Assembly (NCBI GenBank): GCA_016301965.1
Contig: JAEDOO010000016.1
Span: 1 to 22,006, forward strand
From: Lachnospiraceae bacterium
Lineage (GTDB): Bacteria > Bacillota > Clostridia > Lachnospirales > Lachnospiraceae
Reading direction: 5' to 3'
Length of the DNA: 22,006 nucleotides
Of this stretch, positions 1-6,672 are shown one piece after another; the first letter of the stretch is position 1, and every line of letters begins with the position of its first letter. The position numbers were made by a program, and so were the translations under genes. The notes under the pieces are model-generated. The model was not told the origin of the DNA. It was given only the letters and a program-made list of their open reading frames with translations, and did no database searches.

Positions 1-722
1 CAGATCAAAAGCTCACAGGGAAGTGTGCCTGCGCTGGTACGTACACTGCTGACAGCCTCTGCGCCCAGAACAGCCTCTGCCTTGGCACCGGTGATCACGC
101 GGATACCTTTATTTCTCAGATGTTTCTTAACATAATTGGCCATTTCAGCATCCAGGATCTCCGGAAGTATCTGAGAAGCGAAATCGATCACGGTAACGGA
201 AACGCCTTTTGCCTGCAGATTCTCAGCAGCTTCCAGACCGATAAATCCGGCACCGATCACCACGGCCTTTTTCACATGGTTTGATTCTATATAAGAACGG
301 ATAGCTACAGCATCGTCCGGGGTACGCATTTTAAATACACCCTGCTTGTCCATGCCCTCTACCGGAAGCTCTGCCGGAGAAGCACCAACAGCGATCACGA
401 GACGGTCATAACTGTAGTCCTCGGTCTCTCCTGTAGCCAGATTCTTTGCCTGTACGGTCTTTGCTGTGCTGTCCACAGCAACGGCTTCTCTTCCGGTAAG
501 TACTTCTACTCCGGTAAGTGCCGCAAATTTCTGCGGTGTATTCACTACCAGCTCTTCTCTTTCTTCGATCAGCCCGCCTACATAGTAGGGAAGTCCGCAT
601 CCCGCATAGGAGATGTCTGTGCTTTTGGTGATCAGGGTTACTTCTGCGCTGCGGTCTTCTCTTTTCAGCTTTGCCGCAGTTTTGGTTCCGGCTGCTACAC
701 CGCCAATGATTACTACCTTCAT
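1..722 (-). CDS. FAD/NAD(P)H-dependent disulfide oxidoreductase, CoA-disulfide-reductase-like (partial, 3' end outside window)
   Basis: The ATG at 722-720 opens an unbroken frame to the window edge, giving about 240 N-terminal residues. It begins MKVVIIGGVAAGTKTA, an FAD-binding Rossmann motif, followed by a single redox cysteine at about residue 42 in SYAGCGLPYYVGG. A second Rossmann motif (AVVIGAGFIGLEAAENL) for NAD(P)H lies near residues 150-166. The single active-site Cys in GCGLPYY, rather than a CxxxxC pair, is the signature of the CoA-disulfide reductase, NADH oxidase and polysulfide reductase group. These use NAD(P)H to reduce disulfides, persulfides or O2 in the cytoplasm. The ATG overlaps the TGA of the upstream lysR (ATGA), with its ribosome site GGAGGAG inside lysR, so translation is probably coupled. 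The C-terminus, which could carry a rhodanese or other sulfur-carrier domain, is not visible, so the exact substrate is open. Confidence 0.85.
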   Translation of the reverse strand, partial: MKVVIIGGVAAGTKTAAKLKREDRSAEVTLITKSTDISYAGCGLPYYVGGLIEEREELVVNTPQKFAALTGVEVLTGREAVAVDSTAKTVQAKNLATGETEDYSYDRLVIAVGASPAELPVEGMDKQGVFKMRTPDDAVAIRSYIESNHVKKAVVIGAGFIGLEAAENLQAKGVSVTVIDFASQILPEILDAEMANYVKKHLRNKGIRVITGAKAEAVLGAEAVSSVRTSAGTLPCELLI

Positions 723-1627
723 CTTTGCTCCTCCATTTTGTGATCTCTGTTTTCTTTCAGCATGGTAAAGATCCTGCTGTAGTCCTCGCTGAATATGCTG
801 TTCTTTCGCCAGATAAATGTGAAATCGTGGGTGATCTCCATATCTGACAGGGATATCTCACACAAACTGCCGTCTTTCAGTTCCCTCTCCACTGCGGCCT
901 GGTACAAAAAGGTGATGCCGCATCCCGCAGCCACCAGCTGCTTGATCAGCCCCATGTTGCCGGTCTCAACCTTCGCTGTAAAATCCTCCACACTAAGACC
1001 TTTCATCTCCAGATACCGCTCCATGATATTTCTTGTACCGGAGCCTGCCTCCCGGATAACCAGACGCTTACCAAGAAGCTGATCAATGGTATAGGTTCCT
1101 CTGGCCAGTGGATCCGAAGCTGCGCACACAGCGATATACCTCTGTCGGGAATACAGTTCGTGGTGATAGACCTCTCCGGGAAAGTTTCCTTCCACCAGAG
1201 CAAAATCTATGCTTCCTTCTTCCAGTTCCCGTAGAAGTTCCCTTGTATTTCCCACAGAAAGCATCATGGATACGGTCGGTTCCTGCAGAAGATACCGGGA
1301 AATGCTTCCGGCCGCCTCATATTCCGCGATGGTGAAGGTCAGCCCCATCTTTAAAGCCCTTTTCTTTTCCTCCGTCTCCTGCACCTTTTCCTTCAGGCTG
1401 ACGATATCATGCTGCATGGTCGTCAGAGAATCACGAAGAGTCTCCCCCGCCAGTGTAAGCTGCAGCTTTTTTCCGTGCATCTCAAACAGCTTAATATGGT
1501 AGCATTCTTCCAGCCATTTGATATGCTGCGACACCGCCGGCTGCGTGATGTTCAGCTGTCGGGCCGCCTGGGTAAAATTTAAGCTTTTGCAGACCTCGAG
1601 AAATGTTTCGATCCTGAAATCCAGCAT
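719..1627 (-). CDS. LysR-family transcriptional regulator
   Basis: A 302-residue protein of standard LysR length. Residues 1-60 form the winged helix-turn-helix, with the typical string FTQAARQLNITQPAVSQHI and then LEECYHIKLFE. The rest (about 90-295) reads as the periplasmic-binding-protein-like effector domain, including the common segment IREAGSGTRNIMERYLE near residue 190. The start is ATG 1627-1625, preceded by AAAGGAAA. The gene overlaps the downstream flavoprotein by four bases, so the regulator and its probable target share one transcript. A perfect AT-rich palindrome 59 bp upstream (1686-1708) is a likely autoregulatory binding site. The effector cannot be read from the sequence. The effector domain resembles the CysL/CbbR-type branch, but that is an impression only. 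Confidence 0.93.
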   Translation of the reverse strand: MLDFRIETFLEVCKSLNFTQAARQLNITQPAVSQHIKWLEECYHIKLFEMHGKKLQLTLAGETLRDSLTTMQHDIVSLKEKVQETEEKKRALKMGLTFTIAEYEAAGSISRYLLQEPTVSMMLSVGNTRELLRELEEGSIDFALVEGNFPGEVYHHELYSRQRYIAVCAASDPLARGTYTIDQLLGKRLVIREAGSGTRNIMERYLEMKGLSVEDFTAKVETGNMGLIKQLVAAGCGITFLYQAAVERELKDGSLCEISLSDMEITHDFTFIWRKNSIFSEDYSRIFTMLKENRDHKMEEQR

Positions 1628-1647
1628 TGTGTTTTCCTTTCTTTACC

Positions 1648-1676
1648 ATAGTAGCACGCTTATGTGATAATGGAAA
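1648..1676 (-). promoter_or_regulatory. Candidate sigma-A promoter of the LysR operon
   Basis: Read on the minus strand, TTTCCA (4/6 to TTGACA) and TACTAT (5/6 to TATAAT) are separated by 17 bp, ending about 20 bp before the LysR start codon. A second possible -10, TATAAT, lies a little further upstream in the same AT-rich stretch, so the exact start site is uncertain. Confidence 0.4.
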
Positions 1677-1685
1677 ATTATATAT

Positions 1686-1708
1686 TTTTATTTTACGATA
1701 AAATAAAA
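1686..1708. promoter_or_regulatory. Perfect 10-bp AT palindrome, probable LysR operator
   Basis: TTTTATTTTA and TAAAATAAAA flank a three-base CGA spacer, a perfect inverted repeat of 10 bp per arm. It lies just upstream of the candidate -35, centred about 56 bp before the likely start site, where LysR proteins commonly bind their recognition site. AT-rich dyads of the T-N11-A type are the family norm. Because the region is AT-rich, a chance dyad is possible, but a 20/20 match is long. Confidence 0.55.
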
Positions 1709-1923
1709 TTATGTTCAACACTATTTTATCAAGGAGCAACATTCCCAAATATCTCATCTATTCTTACCACATCGACAACCGAAAAACGCTGCTCATTTTA
1801 TGATTCTTTCCCTGTAAAATCCTTCCATTCAGCGATTCGCCAATCCTCTCACGCATATAATCTGCTCTCCTTGCCATACTAAAACCAAAAGTCAACTCAC
1901 ATCGCCAGACAAGGAGACTCACT

Positions 1924-2379
1924 ATGGTAAATAAACTTCTGAAACTGCCCTTTCTTTTCGGCGTGGGCGGCACTGTATACTATCTGATGGAAATTATATG
2001 GCGGGGATATTCTCACTGGAGTATGTTTGCGTTGAGCGGTATCTGCTTTGTTATTATCGACTTTCTAAATCAGGCTTGGAAAAATATACGTTCTCTCATT
2101 TTTTTGATTCTTCTCTGTACCCTGATCATCACGGCTCTGGAATTTTTCACAGGACTAATCGTTAATCTGTGGCTTGGACTCGGTGTCTGGGATTACAGCC
2201 AAATGCCCTTTAACCTGATGGGACAGATCTGTCTGTTTTTTTCCCTGCTGTGGATGCTTGTATCCTGTTTTGCCGTGCTGGTAGACGATTTACTGCGCTG
2301 GTTCTTTTTTCATGATGTGCCTGCATACGCAGCCGGTCTGCATCACCGGCCTCGGTGTGCTGTGGAAAAGACCTGTTGA
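1924..2379 (+). CDS. Putative ABC-transporter-permease-like membrane protein (PF06541/CmpB-type)
   Basis: A 151-residue polytopic membrane protein with about four hydrophobic helices: roughly residues 7-25, 33-48, 56-82 and 98-123. The string LGLGVWDYSQMPFNLMGQICLFFSLLW followed by DDLLRW matches the small Clostridia family annotated as putative ABC transporter permease, whose function is not known. A good AAGGAG site lies 7 nt before the ATG. The final 20 residues after DDLLRWFFF are rich in His, Pro, Arg and Cys and do not look like the usual family tail, so a late frameshift or divergent end is possible. It is the only plus-strand gene in the left 4.5 kb and has no obvious functional partner. 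Confidence 0.7.
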   Translation: MVNKLLKLPFLFGVGGTVYYLMEIIWRGYSHWSMFALSGICFVIIDFLNQAWKNIRSLIFLILLCTLIITALEFFTGLIVNLWLGLGVWDYSQMPFNLMGQICLFFSLLWMLVSCFAVLVDDLLRWFFFHDVPAYAAGLHHRPRCAVEKTC

Positions 2380-2434
2380 AATATCGTTCCCAGGCATCTG
2401 ACCTTTCTCTCTTCTTTATTCCCAAAAGCCTTGA

Positions 2435-2468
2435 AAAGCGGCGGCTGCACTAATGCAACCACCGCTTT
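2435..2468 (+). terminator. Hairpin downstream of the membrane protein gene
   Basis: AAAGCGG...GG.TGCA pairs with TGCA.CC...CCGCTTT around a CTAA loop, giving a long stem with two mismatches. The T-run after it is poor on the plus strand (CTTTGTGC) and somewhat better on the minus strand (CTTTTC), so termination, perhaps in both directions, is likely but not certain. Confidence 0.5.
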
Positions 2469-2550
2469 GTGCATATCCTGACGATCATTTAACATCAACA
2501 GACATTATGCGCTTTCTTCTTCTCATTCACGTAATTTGGAGCTGAAACAA

Positions 2551-2595
2551 AAATAAAAAGCCCGACGCACTCGCACCTTTGCAAATACACCGGAC
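2551..2595 (-). terminator. Probable terminator of the HPr-like gene
   Basis: On the minus strand GTCCGGTG pairs with CGTCGGGC (8 bp with G-U pairs) across a 20-nt loop and is followed immediately by TTTTTATTT. It lies about 40 bp past the HPr-like stop codon. Confidence 0.5.
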
Positions 2596-2636
2596 CTTTT
2601 TTCAATTTGTCACTTTGCTGCTGTCAGCAATTCGTC

Positions 2637-2870
2637 TTATGCCAGAAACGGCTGAATATCCTTCTGCAGTGCATCCAAAGACTGATAGTCAGACGGCACT
2701 CTCAGCTCAAGAACACGGTTCAGATCAATTGAAAGAATACCCATCAGAGAGCGGGCGTCAACACTGTAGCGGCCTGCGGCGATATCCATGCAGCCATCAT
2801 ACTTTGAGATACGTTTGATAAATTCACTAACCTTTTCGATACTGTTTAACGATAATTTGAAAGTCTTCAT
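2637..2870 (-). CDS. HPr-like protein lacking the phosphorylatable histidine
   Basis: A 77-residue protein, close to the 85-90 of HPr. I place the start at ATG 2870-2868 because GAGGAGG sits 8 nt before it; a longer frame from 2921 has no ribosome site. The strings VDARSLMGILSIDL (residues 38-50) and LELRV match the HPr fold and the conserved regulatory-serine region (RSLMG, Ser41, equivalent to Ser46). The N-terminal active-site region that normally carries His15 reads LNSIEKVSEFI, with no His or Arg. It therefore cannot accept phosphate from PTS Enzyme I in the usual way. By analogy with Bacillus Crh it may be a regulatory paralogue, or a family member with another role. It stands alone between a terminator on either side. 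Confidence 0.8.
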   Translation of the reverse strand: MKTFKLSLNSIEKVSEFIKRISKYDGCMDIAAGRYSVDARSLMGILSIDLNRVLELRVPSDYQSLDALQKDIQPFLA

Positions 2871-2943
2871 AATAAAACCTCCTCGAACTTTTCCAAAAAA
2901 ATGATCTGTTCGTCTCCTCATTACATGCGATACTTTAACAAAA

Positions 2944-2980
2944 AAAACGTCTAAGATTCACCATCATTCTTAGACGTTTT
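2944..2980 (-). terminator. Strong rho-independent terminator of the AraC regulator gene
   Basis: A perfect 13-bp stem (AAAACGTCTAAGA with its complement) around an 11-nt loop, followed on the minus strand by a run of eight T. It lies 40 bp beyond the stop at 3021 and is symmetrical enough to work in both directions. Confidence 0.9.
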
Positions 2981-3020
2981 CATATATCTTATACGTTTTT
3001 CTTATTTTTTTGCCTCATTT

Positions 3021-4271
3021 TCAGCTTTGAGAACTCAATTCTGCCGACTTATCCATGGTGTACGTATCCCGATATTGGCGGGGTGTAACACCGACGATCT
3101 TGCGAAAAACTGTGCTGAAATGGCTCTGTGAACTAAAGTTTAACGCGAAAGCAATTTCCTGCAGAGAATTATCCGTATACACCAGCATACTCTCTGCCGC
3201 CTTCACCTTTTCTTCCAGCACATACCGGCTGATAGTCTTACCGGTACTCTTATGGAACAGAAAAGACAGATAATCCGCATTGACAGCAAACTGCTCCGCC
3301 ATATCGCTGACTTTAATCTCTGACTGCAGATTGCAGAAAATATAATCCTTGACCTTCTTTACCAGCGGATGCGGCAGCTCCTCCTTAACCTTGAGCTGTC
3401 TGACCATGTCTGCCAGCTTGTATTCCGCTTCCCGCATCACCGTTTCGATCTGCTCCGGCTGAGACAAAGATTCTGTCATACGAATATAACTATCACAGAC
3501 AGTAAAGGCTGTCTCTGCATTGATTCCACCATCAATGGCTGCCCTGGATGCCAATGTGATCATGGATATGGCAATATTTTTAGCCTGGCGCACTGCATCC
3601 GATGACAATAAACCTCTCTCGCCCACCACAGGCTCCGCAATGACCTGGCGCAGGACTTCCACATTGCCTTCCTCGATGCTCTTCATCTCCCGCATTTCCT
3701 GATTATAGGGAGTATGGGCAGCTTCCTGCTCCTGACGGCTGATGATCGTCTCTACAAGATTCTGTTCCAGCCTGTTTTTCATTCCCTGATCCATGAAATT
3801 GCGCTCCCAAAGCTCATCTGTCGTCATCTTCAATCCCGTCACCAGATGGAAGATGGTGAGCACACAGCTGAAAAAATATTCTCTGGAACAATAGGATAGA
3901 CGGAACTCATCCTCCGGATTCAGATGATGCAGCTGGATCACCATTTTATTAAGCTCTGCATATACCGGCACCAGACTGACAGGACCGATGATCATGCGGC
4001 AGCCGTAATTCATCCGGATCACCACATAGACCACATGCTCACCCTCAAAATATGCCTGAGGACAATCCTGCCATCCATAGCCAAACAACAGCCGAAAAAA
4101 ATCCATATCCCACATTACCGGATCCTTATCATCATCCAGTATGCCATATTTCTGCAAAATATAGCCATCTTTATCAAATATGCGGATGACCGCACGAAGC
4201 TCGAGAACAAACTTGCCGAGCAGATAATTCAGATCAATGGAATCACTGACACAGTCATTTACATCAAACAT
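3021..4271 (-). CDS. AraC-family transcriptional regulator with an N-terminal sensor region
   Basis: A 416-residue regulator. The C-terminal about 100 residues are an AraC/XylS DNA-binding domain with both helix-turn-helix units: VSDMAEQFAVNADYLSFLFHKSTGKTIS, then LQEIAFALNFSSQSHFSTVFRKIVGVTPRQYR. The middle part (SSDAVRQAKNIAISMITLASRAAIDGGI..ETAF..CDSYI) is typical of large Clostridia AraC regulators. The N-terminal 180 residues are an unidentified sensor domain. The frame is open up to ATG 4298, but only the ATG at 4271-4269 (MFDVND) has a ribosome site (AAGGGG about 10 nt upstream), so I chose it. The gene is divergent from the yetF-like gene, ends in a strong terminator, and is the obvious candidate regulator of the methyltransferase module to its right. 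Confidence 0.88.
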   Translation of the reverse strand: MFDVNDCVSDSIDLNYLLGKFVLELRAVIRIFDKDGYILQKYGILDDDKDPVMWDMDFFRLLFGYGWQDCPQAYFEGEHVVYVVIRMNYGCRMIIGPVSLVPVYAELNKMVIQLHHLNPEDEFRLSYCSREYFFSCVLTIFHLVTGLKMTTDELWERNFMDQGMKNRLEQNLVETIISRQEQEAAHTPYNQEMREMKSIEEGNVEVLRQVIAEPVVGERGLLSSDAVRQAKNIAISMITLASRAAIDGGINAETAFTVCDSYIRMTESLSQPEQIETVMREAEYKLADMVRQLKVKEELPHPLVKKVKDYIFCNLQSEIKVSDMAEQFAVNADYLSFLFHKSTGKTISRYVLEEKVKAAESMLVYTDNSLQEIAFALNFSSQSHFSTVFRKIVGVTPRQYRDTYTMDKSAELSSQS

Positions 4272-4300
4272 AAGCGATCTTCCCCTTCTCTTTTCCATTA

Positions 4301-4371
4301 TCCGTATCTGTTCAGTACCTTCACAGATACGATTCGCAAACCCATGAAAATCGGCTGCGCCGATGGGGTTT
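4301..4371 (-). repeat. 71-bp leader repeat, copy 1 (upstream of the AraC gene)
   Basis: This segment aligns without gaps to 5817-5887, with 52 of 71 positions identical by hand count. It ends 29 bp before the AraC start codon. In this copy the minus strand can fold into two hairpins: ATCGGC-GCA-GCCGAT inside AAACCC/GGGTTT, then CGTATCTGT/ACAGATACG. Two reading frames through the repeat give similar peptides in both copies, so coding potential is undecided. It may be a shared leader or a dispersed element. Confidence 0.7.
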
Positions 4372-4420
4372 ACTCACACCTGAATCATGTTCTTACGACC
4401 TCATCAGCAAGTGATTCGGC

Positions 4421-4471
4421 CTGTTCTGAACAGTTACCAATATCCTACCATAAAGCCGGTATTATGGTAAC
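4421..4471. promoter_or_regulatory. Cluster of inverted repeats between araC-type gene and yetF-like gene
   Basis: Three dyads lie together. CTGTTC-T-GAACAG is at 4421-4433. TACCATAA-8-TTATGGTA is at 4446-4469. GTTACCA...TGGTAAC spans 4433-4471 and overlaps the second, so the last two could only form alternately as hairpins. Their position in the divergent promoter region suggests protein operators. I could not identify a convincing -35/-10 pair. Confidence 0.5.
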
Positions 4472-4547
4472 CCCCGTAAAGAAAAAATGTGTATATTTTC
4501 CCACTTTCTCACAGATACTATCAAAAAATATGAAAGGAATCTTTTTT

Positions 4548-5252
4548 ATGTATATTACACTTGCACTGCAGACACTGGGTTCTTTTGTCGTGCTCTTTAT
4601 TCTGGCAAAGATCAGCGGATACCGACAGATCTCCCAGATGAGCATGTTTGATTATGTAAATGGTATCACCATAGGCTCTATAGCCGCGGAAATGGCTACA
4701 GGGCTGGATGCCCACTGGTCCTATCCGCTGACCTCTATGGTAGTTTTTGGTCTGCTGACCCTGGCTGTCTCCTGTCTGACCGACCATTCTCTGAAATTTC
4801 GAAGATTCATGATAGGCGAGCCTATCATTCTTCTGCACAATGGCAAACTATACAAACAAAATCTGAAAAAGGCGCATATCAATATTGACGAACTGCTGGA
4901 GAGCTGCCGGATCAACGGCTATTTCTCCTTAAGTGAACTGCAGACCATACTGATGGAAAGCAGCGGCAAATTCAGTTTTATCCCGGCCGCCGGCCAAAAG
5001 CCGGTCACCGCCAGTGATATGAACCTTCCCGCCGAGGCCGACTCCCTCAGCGCCGTCATCATTACCGATGGACTTCTGCTCACCCGCAATTTGAAAGCTC
5101 TGGGAAGAGATGAAAACTGGGTACACAAAAAGCTGCAGCAAGCGAACTGTAAAACTATATCTTCTGTTTTTCTTGCAGTCTTTGAACAGCCGGATGAACT
5201 CCTGGTTTTCCCAAAAGATGCCGATCAGACACCGCCGGACCTTCTCTCCTGA
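4548..5252 (+). CDS. DUF421 (YetF/YdfS-like) membrane protein
   Basis: A 234-residue protein. The N-terminus has about three transmembrane helices (residues 2-20, 34-52, 62-80), with the family string RQISQMSMFDYVNGITIGSIAAEM. A soluble domain follows, with HNGKLYKQNLKKAHINIDELLESCRINGYFSL, characteristic of DUF421/DUF3290-linked YetF proteins. Relatives in Bacillus are linked to the spore membrane and germination, but the biochemical role is unknown. The frame stays open upstream to 3924, but that part is antisense to the AraC gene. I chose the ATG at 4548 because AAAGGA precedes it by 9 nt and the protein then starts directly at its first helix. Its stop codon touches the stop of the convergent DUF2284 gene with no gap. 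Confidence 0.85.
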   Translation: MYITLALQTLGSFVVLFILAKISGYRQISQMSMFDYVNGITIGSIAAEMATGLDAHWSYPLTSMVVFGLLTLAVSCLTDHSLKFRRFMIGEPIILLHNGKLYKQNLKKAHINIDELLESCRINGYFSLSELQTILMESSGKFSFIPAAGQKPVTASDMNLPAEADSLSAVIITDGLLLTRNLKALGRDENWVHKKLQQANCKTISSVFLAVFEQPDELLVFPKDADQTPPDLLS

Positions 5253-5789
5253 TCACTCCAGAAGGAAGCAGCTGGTATAGGCAATAGTGCCGGATCCGTA
5301 ATAATATTTCATATGATTATCCGTACAGACCTGATTCACCAGAATACCGTAGGATTCCATGGATGAGATCGCCTTTTCCGGAAAACGGCAGGGTTCATCG
5401 GGATAAGCACAGGTTTTGCATACTGTACAGGCGCCTGCTCCCAGCGCCAGCATATCAGGATACAGCTTCTGCAACTCCTCTCTCGCTTTTGCAAAATTCT
5501 CCTTATGTGCTTCCTCGGTATCCATCATGGCCTCAATGTCCATGGAATCCTCCATCTCACCTACCGTCTGTACCAGAATGCCTTTTTTATATTTTCTGAC
5601 TTTACTCTCACACTCCTCCAGAGAGCCGCAGCCCGGCGGACAGGACCAGCATCTTCCGTACATGCCGCAGGTATTGTCCTCACACATTTTCCTTACCTCC
5701 GGCATCAGTCGGATTGTTTCACAGTCAAGCTCTCCCACCTGGGAAAAACCGGCACTCTTTGCGATCGCCAGTACTTTTCCTGTATCCAT
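5253..5789 (-). CDS. DUF2284 cysteine-rich predicted metal-binding protein
   Basis: A 178-residue protein. Two cysteine clusters stand out: C36, C41, C47, C50 and C54 in CGMYGRCWSCPPGCG, and C121, C124, C127 and C134 in CTVCKTCAYPDEPCRFP. This is the DUF2284 pattern and suggests one or two Fe-S or other metal centres. Members are frequent next to corrinoid methyltransferase genes, but their reaction is not established. A redox or metal-handling role in corrinoid activation is an inference. The start ATG 5789 has GAGGAG 9 nt upstream. It is the last gene of the methyltransferase cluster, separated from the corrinoid gene by a terminator and by copy 2 of a leader repeat, so it may be read by leaky termination or from its own promoter. 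Confidence 0.88.
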   Translation of the reverse strand: MDTGKVLAIAKSAGFSQVGELDCETIRLMPEVRKMCEDNTCGMYGRCWSCPPGCGSLEECESKVRKYKKGILVQTVGEMEDSMDIEAMMDTEEAHKENFAKAREELQKLYPDMLALGAGACTVCKTCAYPDEPCRFPEKAISSMESYGILVNQVCTDNHMKYYYGSGTIAYTSCFLLE

Positions 5790-5816
5790 TTCTTTATCTC
5801 CTCGTTCTTTTTAATT

Positions 5817-5887
5817 TCTGTATTTGTTCAGTAGCTTCATCGATTCGATCCGCAGCTTTATGAAAAAAGACTGCACCGACAGGGTAT
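5817..5887 (-). repeat. 71-bp leader repeat, copy 2 (upstream of the DUF2284 gene)
   Basis: Partner of 4301-4371, 52 of 71 identical. It begins directly after the corrinoid-gene terminator and ends 27 bp before the DUF2284 start codon, nearly the same distance as copy 1 from its gene. The hairpin arms seen in copy 1 are not preserved here, which argues against a conserved RNA fold. Confidence 0.7.
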
Positions 5888-5888
5888 G

Positions 5889-5916
5889 AAAAAGGGCTGC
5901 CGGAAACCGACAGCCC
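5889..5916 (-). terminator. Rho-independent terminator after the corrinoid protein gene
   Basis: On the minus strand GGGCTGTCGG pairs with CCGGCAGCCC (10 bp, one G-U) around TTT and is followed by TTTTTC. It lies 18 bp past the stop codon at 5934. Confidence 0.88.
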
Positions 5917-5933
5917 TCTCCTGTTTTGATAAA

Positions 5934-6575
5934 TTAGCAAGCACCAACCAGGCTCTTTGCCAGAGTAGCTGCGGAAGCAGCATCCTCAGAATATCCATCA
6001 GCACCAATCTCATCAGCGAATGCCTGAGTAATCGGGGCACCACCAACCATGATCTTGATGTCTTTACGGAAGTCTTCTGCGTTCAGAGCAGCAACTGTGT
6101 CTCTTAAGGAAGGCATAGTTGTGGTCAGCAGAGCAGACAGGCAGATGATCTTAGTATCTGTGTTCTCTTTGTAGCACTCGATAATTTTCTCGATCGGAAC
6201 GTCAACGCCCAGGTCGATAACTTCGAAGCCGGCAGACTCGATCATCATAGCAACCAGGTTCTTACCGATATCATGAAGGTCACCGGCAACTGTTGCGATA
6301 ATAACTTTACCCAGAGCGCCTGTGGATCCGCTTCCCAGATGCGGTTTCAGAACCTCAACACCTTTTTTCATAGCACGTGCAGCAACCAGCATCTCCGGAA
6401 CGAAGATCTCGCCGTTTTTGAATTTCTCACCAACAACAGCCATAGCATCGATCATACCTTTGTTCAGGATCTCGATCGGCTCACAACCCTCATCCAGAGC
6501 TGCCTGTACTGCTGCGCCTACTAATTTGGCTTTACCTTTTTCTACTAATGCTGCTACTTCATCAATTTTAGACAT
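5934..6575 (-). CDS. Cobalamin-binding corrinoid protein of a methyltransferase system (MtaC/MtgC-like)
   Basis: A 213-residue protein with the two-part layout of methyl-carrying corrinoid proteins. Residues about 1-85 are a helical cap (MtaC/MetH-cap type: NGEIFVPEMLVAARAMKKGVEVLKP). Residues about 89-213 are a B12-binding Rossmann domain. The signature GDLHDIGKNLVAMM (98-111) supplies His101 as the lower cobalt ligand, with the later SALLTTTM and GGAP loops that hold the nucleotide tail. It carries the methyl group on cobalt between a substrate methyltransferase and the methyl-H4folate methyltransferase encoded just upstream. The start has GGAGGG 7 nt before ATG. A hairpin in the 97-bp gap upstream may let its mRNA outlast the rest. 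The native methyl donor cannot be told from this protein. Confidence 0.93.
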   Translation of the reverse strand: MSKIDEVAALVEKGKAKLVGAAVQAALDEGCEPIEILNKGMIDAMAVVGEKFKNGEIFVPEMLVAARAMKKGVEVLKPHLGSGSTGALGKVIIATVAGDLHDIGKNLVAMMIESAGFEVIDLGVDVPIEKIIECYKENTDTKIICLSALLTTTMPSLRDTVAALNAEDFRKDIKIMVGGAPITQAFADEIGADGYSEDAASAATLAKSLVGAC

Positions 6576-6611
6576 AATGTTACCCTCCGCTATAATATTA
6601 TATTGTTTTTA

Positions 6612-6644
6612 TTTAAACAGGCAGTCCTCAATGCCTTGTTTAAA
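6612..6644 (-). other. Intergenic stem-loop between methyltransferase and corrinoid genes
   Basis: On the minus strand TTTAAAC(A)AGGCA pairs with TGCCTGTTTAAA, a 12-bp stem with one bulged base and an 8-nt loop. It is followed by TAAAAACAATAT, not a clean T-run. It may act as a partial terminator or as a stabilising 5' end for the corrinoid-protein mRNA. Confidence 0.6.
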
Positions 6645-6672
6645 TCTTTAGAATTAAAAAATATGTATGTAT

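Larger units (their letters stand above)
1628..1923. other. Intergenic region between lysR and the divergent membrane protein
   Basis: This 296-bp gap holds the lysR promoter and palindrome on its left. On its right, AAGGAG sits 7 bp before the plus-strand start at 1924. Short open frames here have no ribosome site and no recognisable protein. I see no structured RNA. Confidence 0.6.

Noticed and set aside
4272..4298. AraC start at ATG 4298
   Set aside because: No ribosome site precedes it; AAGGGG lies before the ATG at 4271, and the extra residues derive from the repeat-adjacent leader.
4299..4400. Cobalamin or c-di-GMP riboswitch in the leader repeat
   Set aside because: The conserved B12-box and GEMM core sequences are absent, and the hairpins of copy 1 are not preserved in copy 2.
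3924..4547. Long open plus-strand frame joined to the yetF-like gene
   Set aside because: It is antisense to the AraC coding region, has no membrane-protein or known domain sequence, and a good ribosome site occurs only before 4548.
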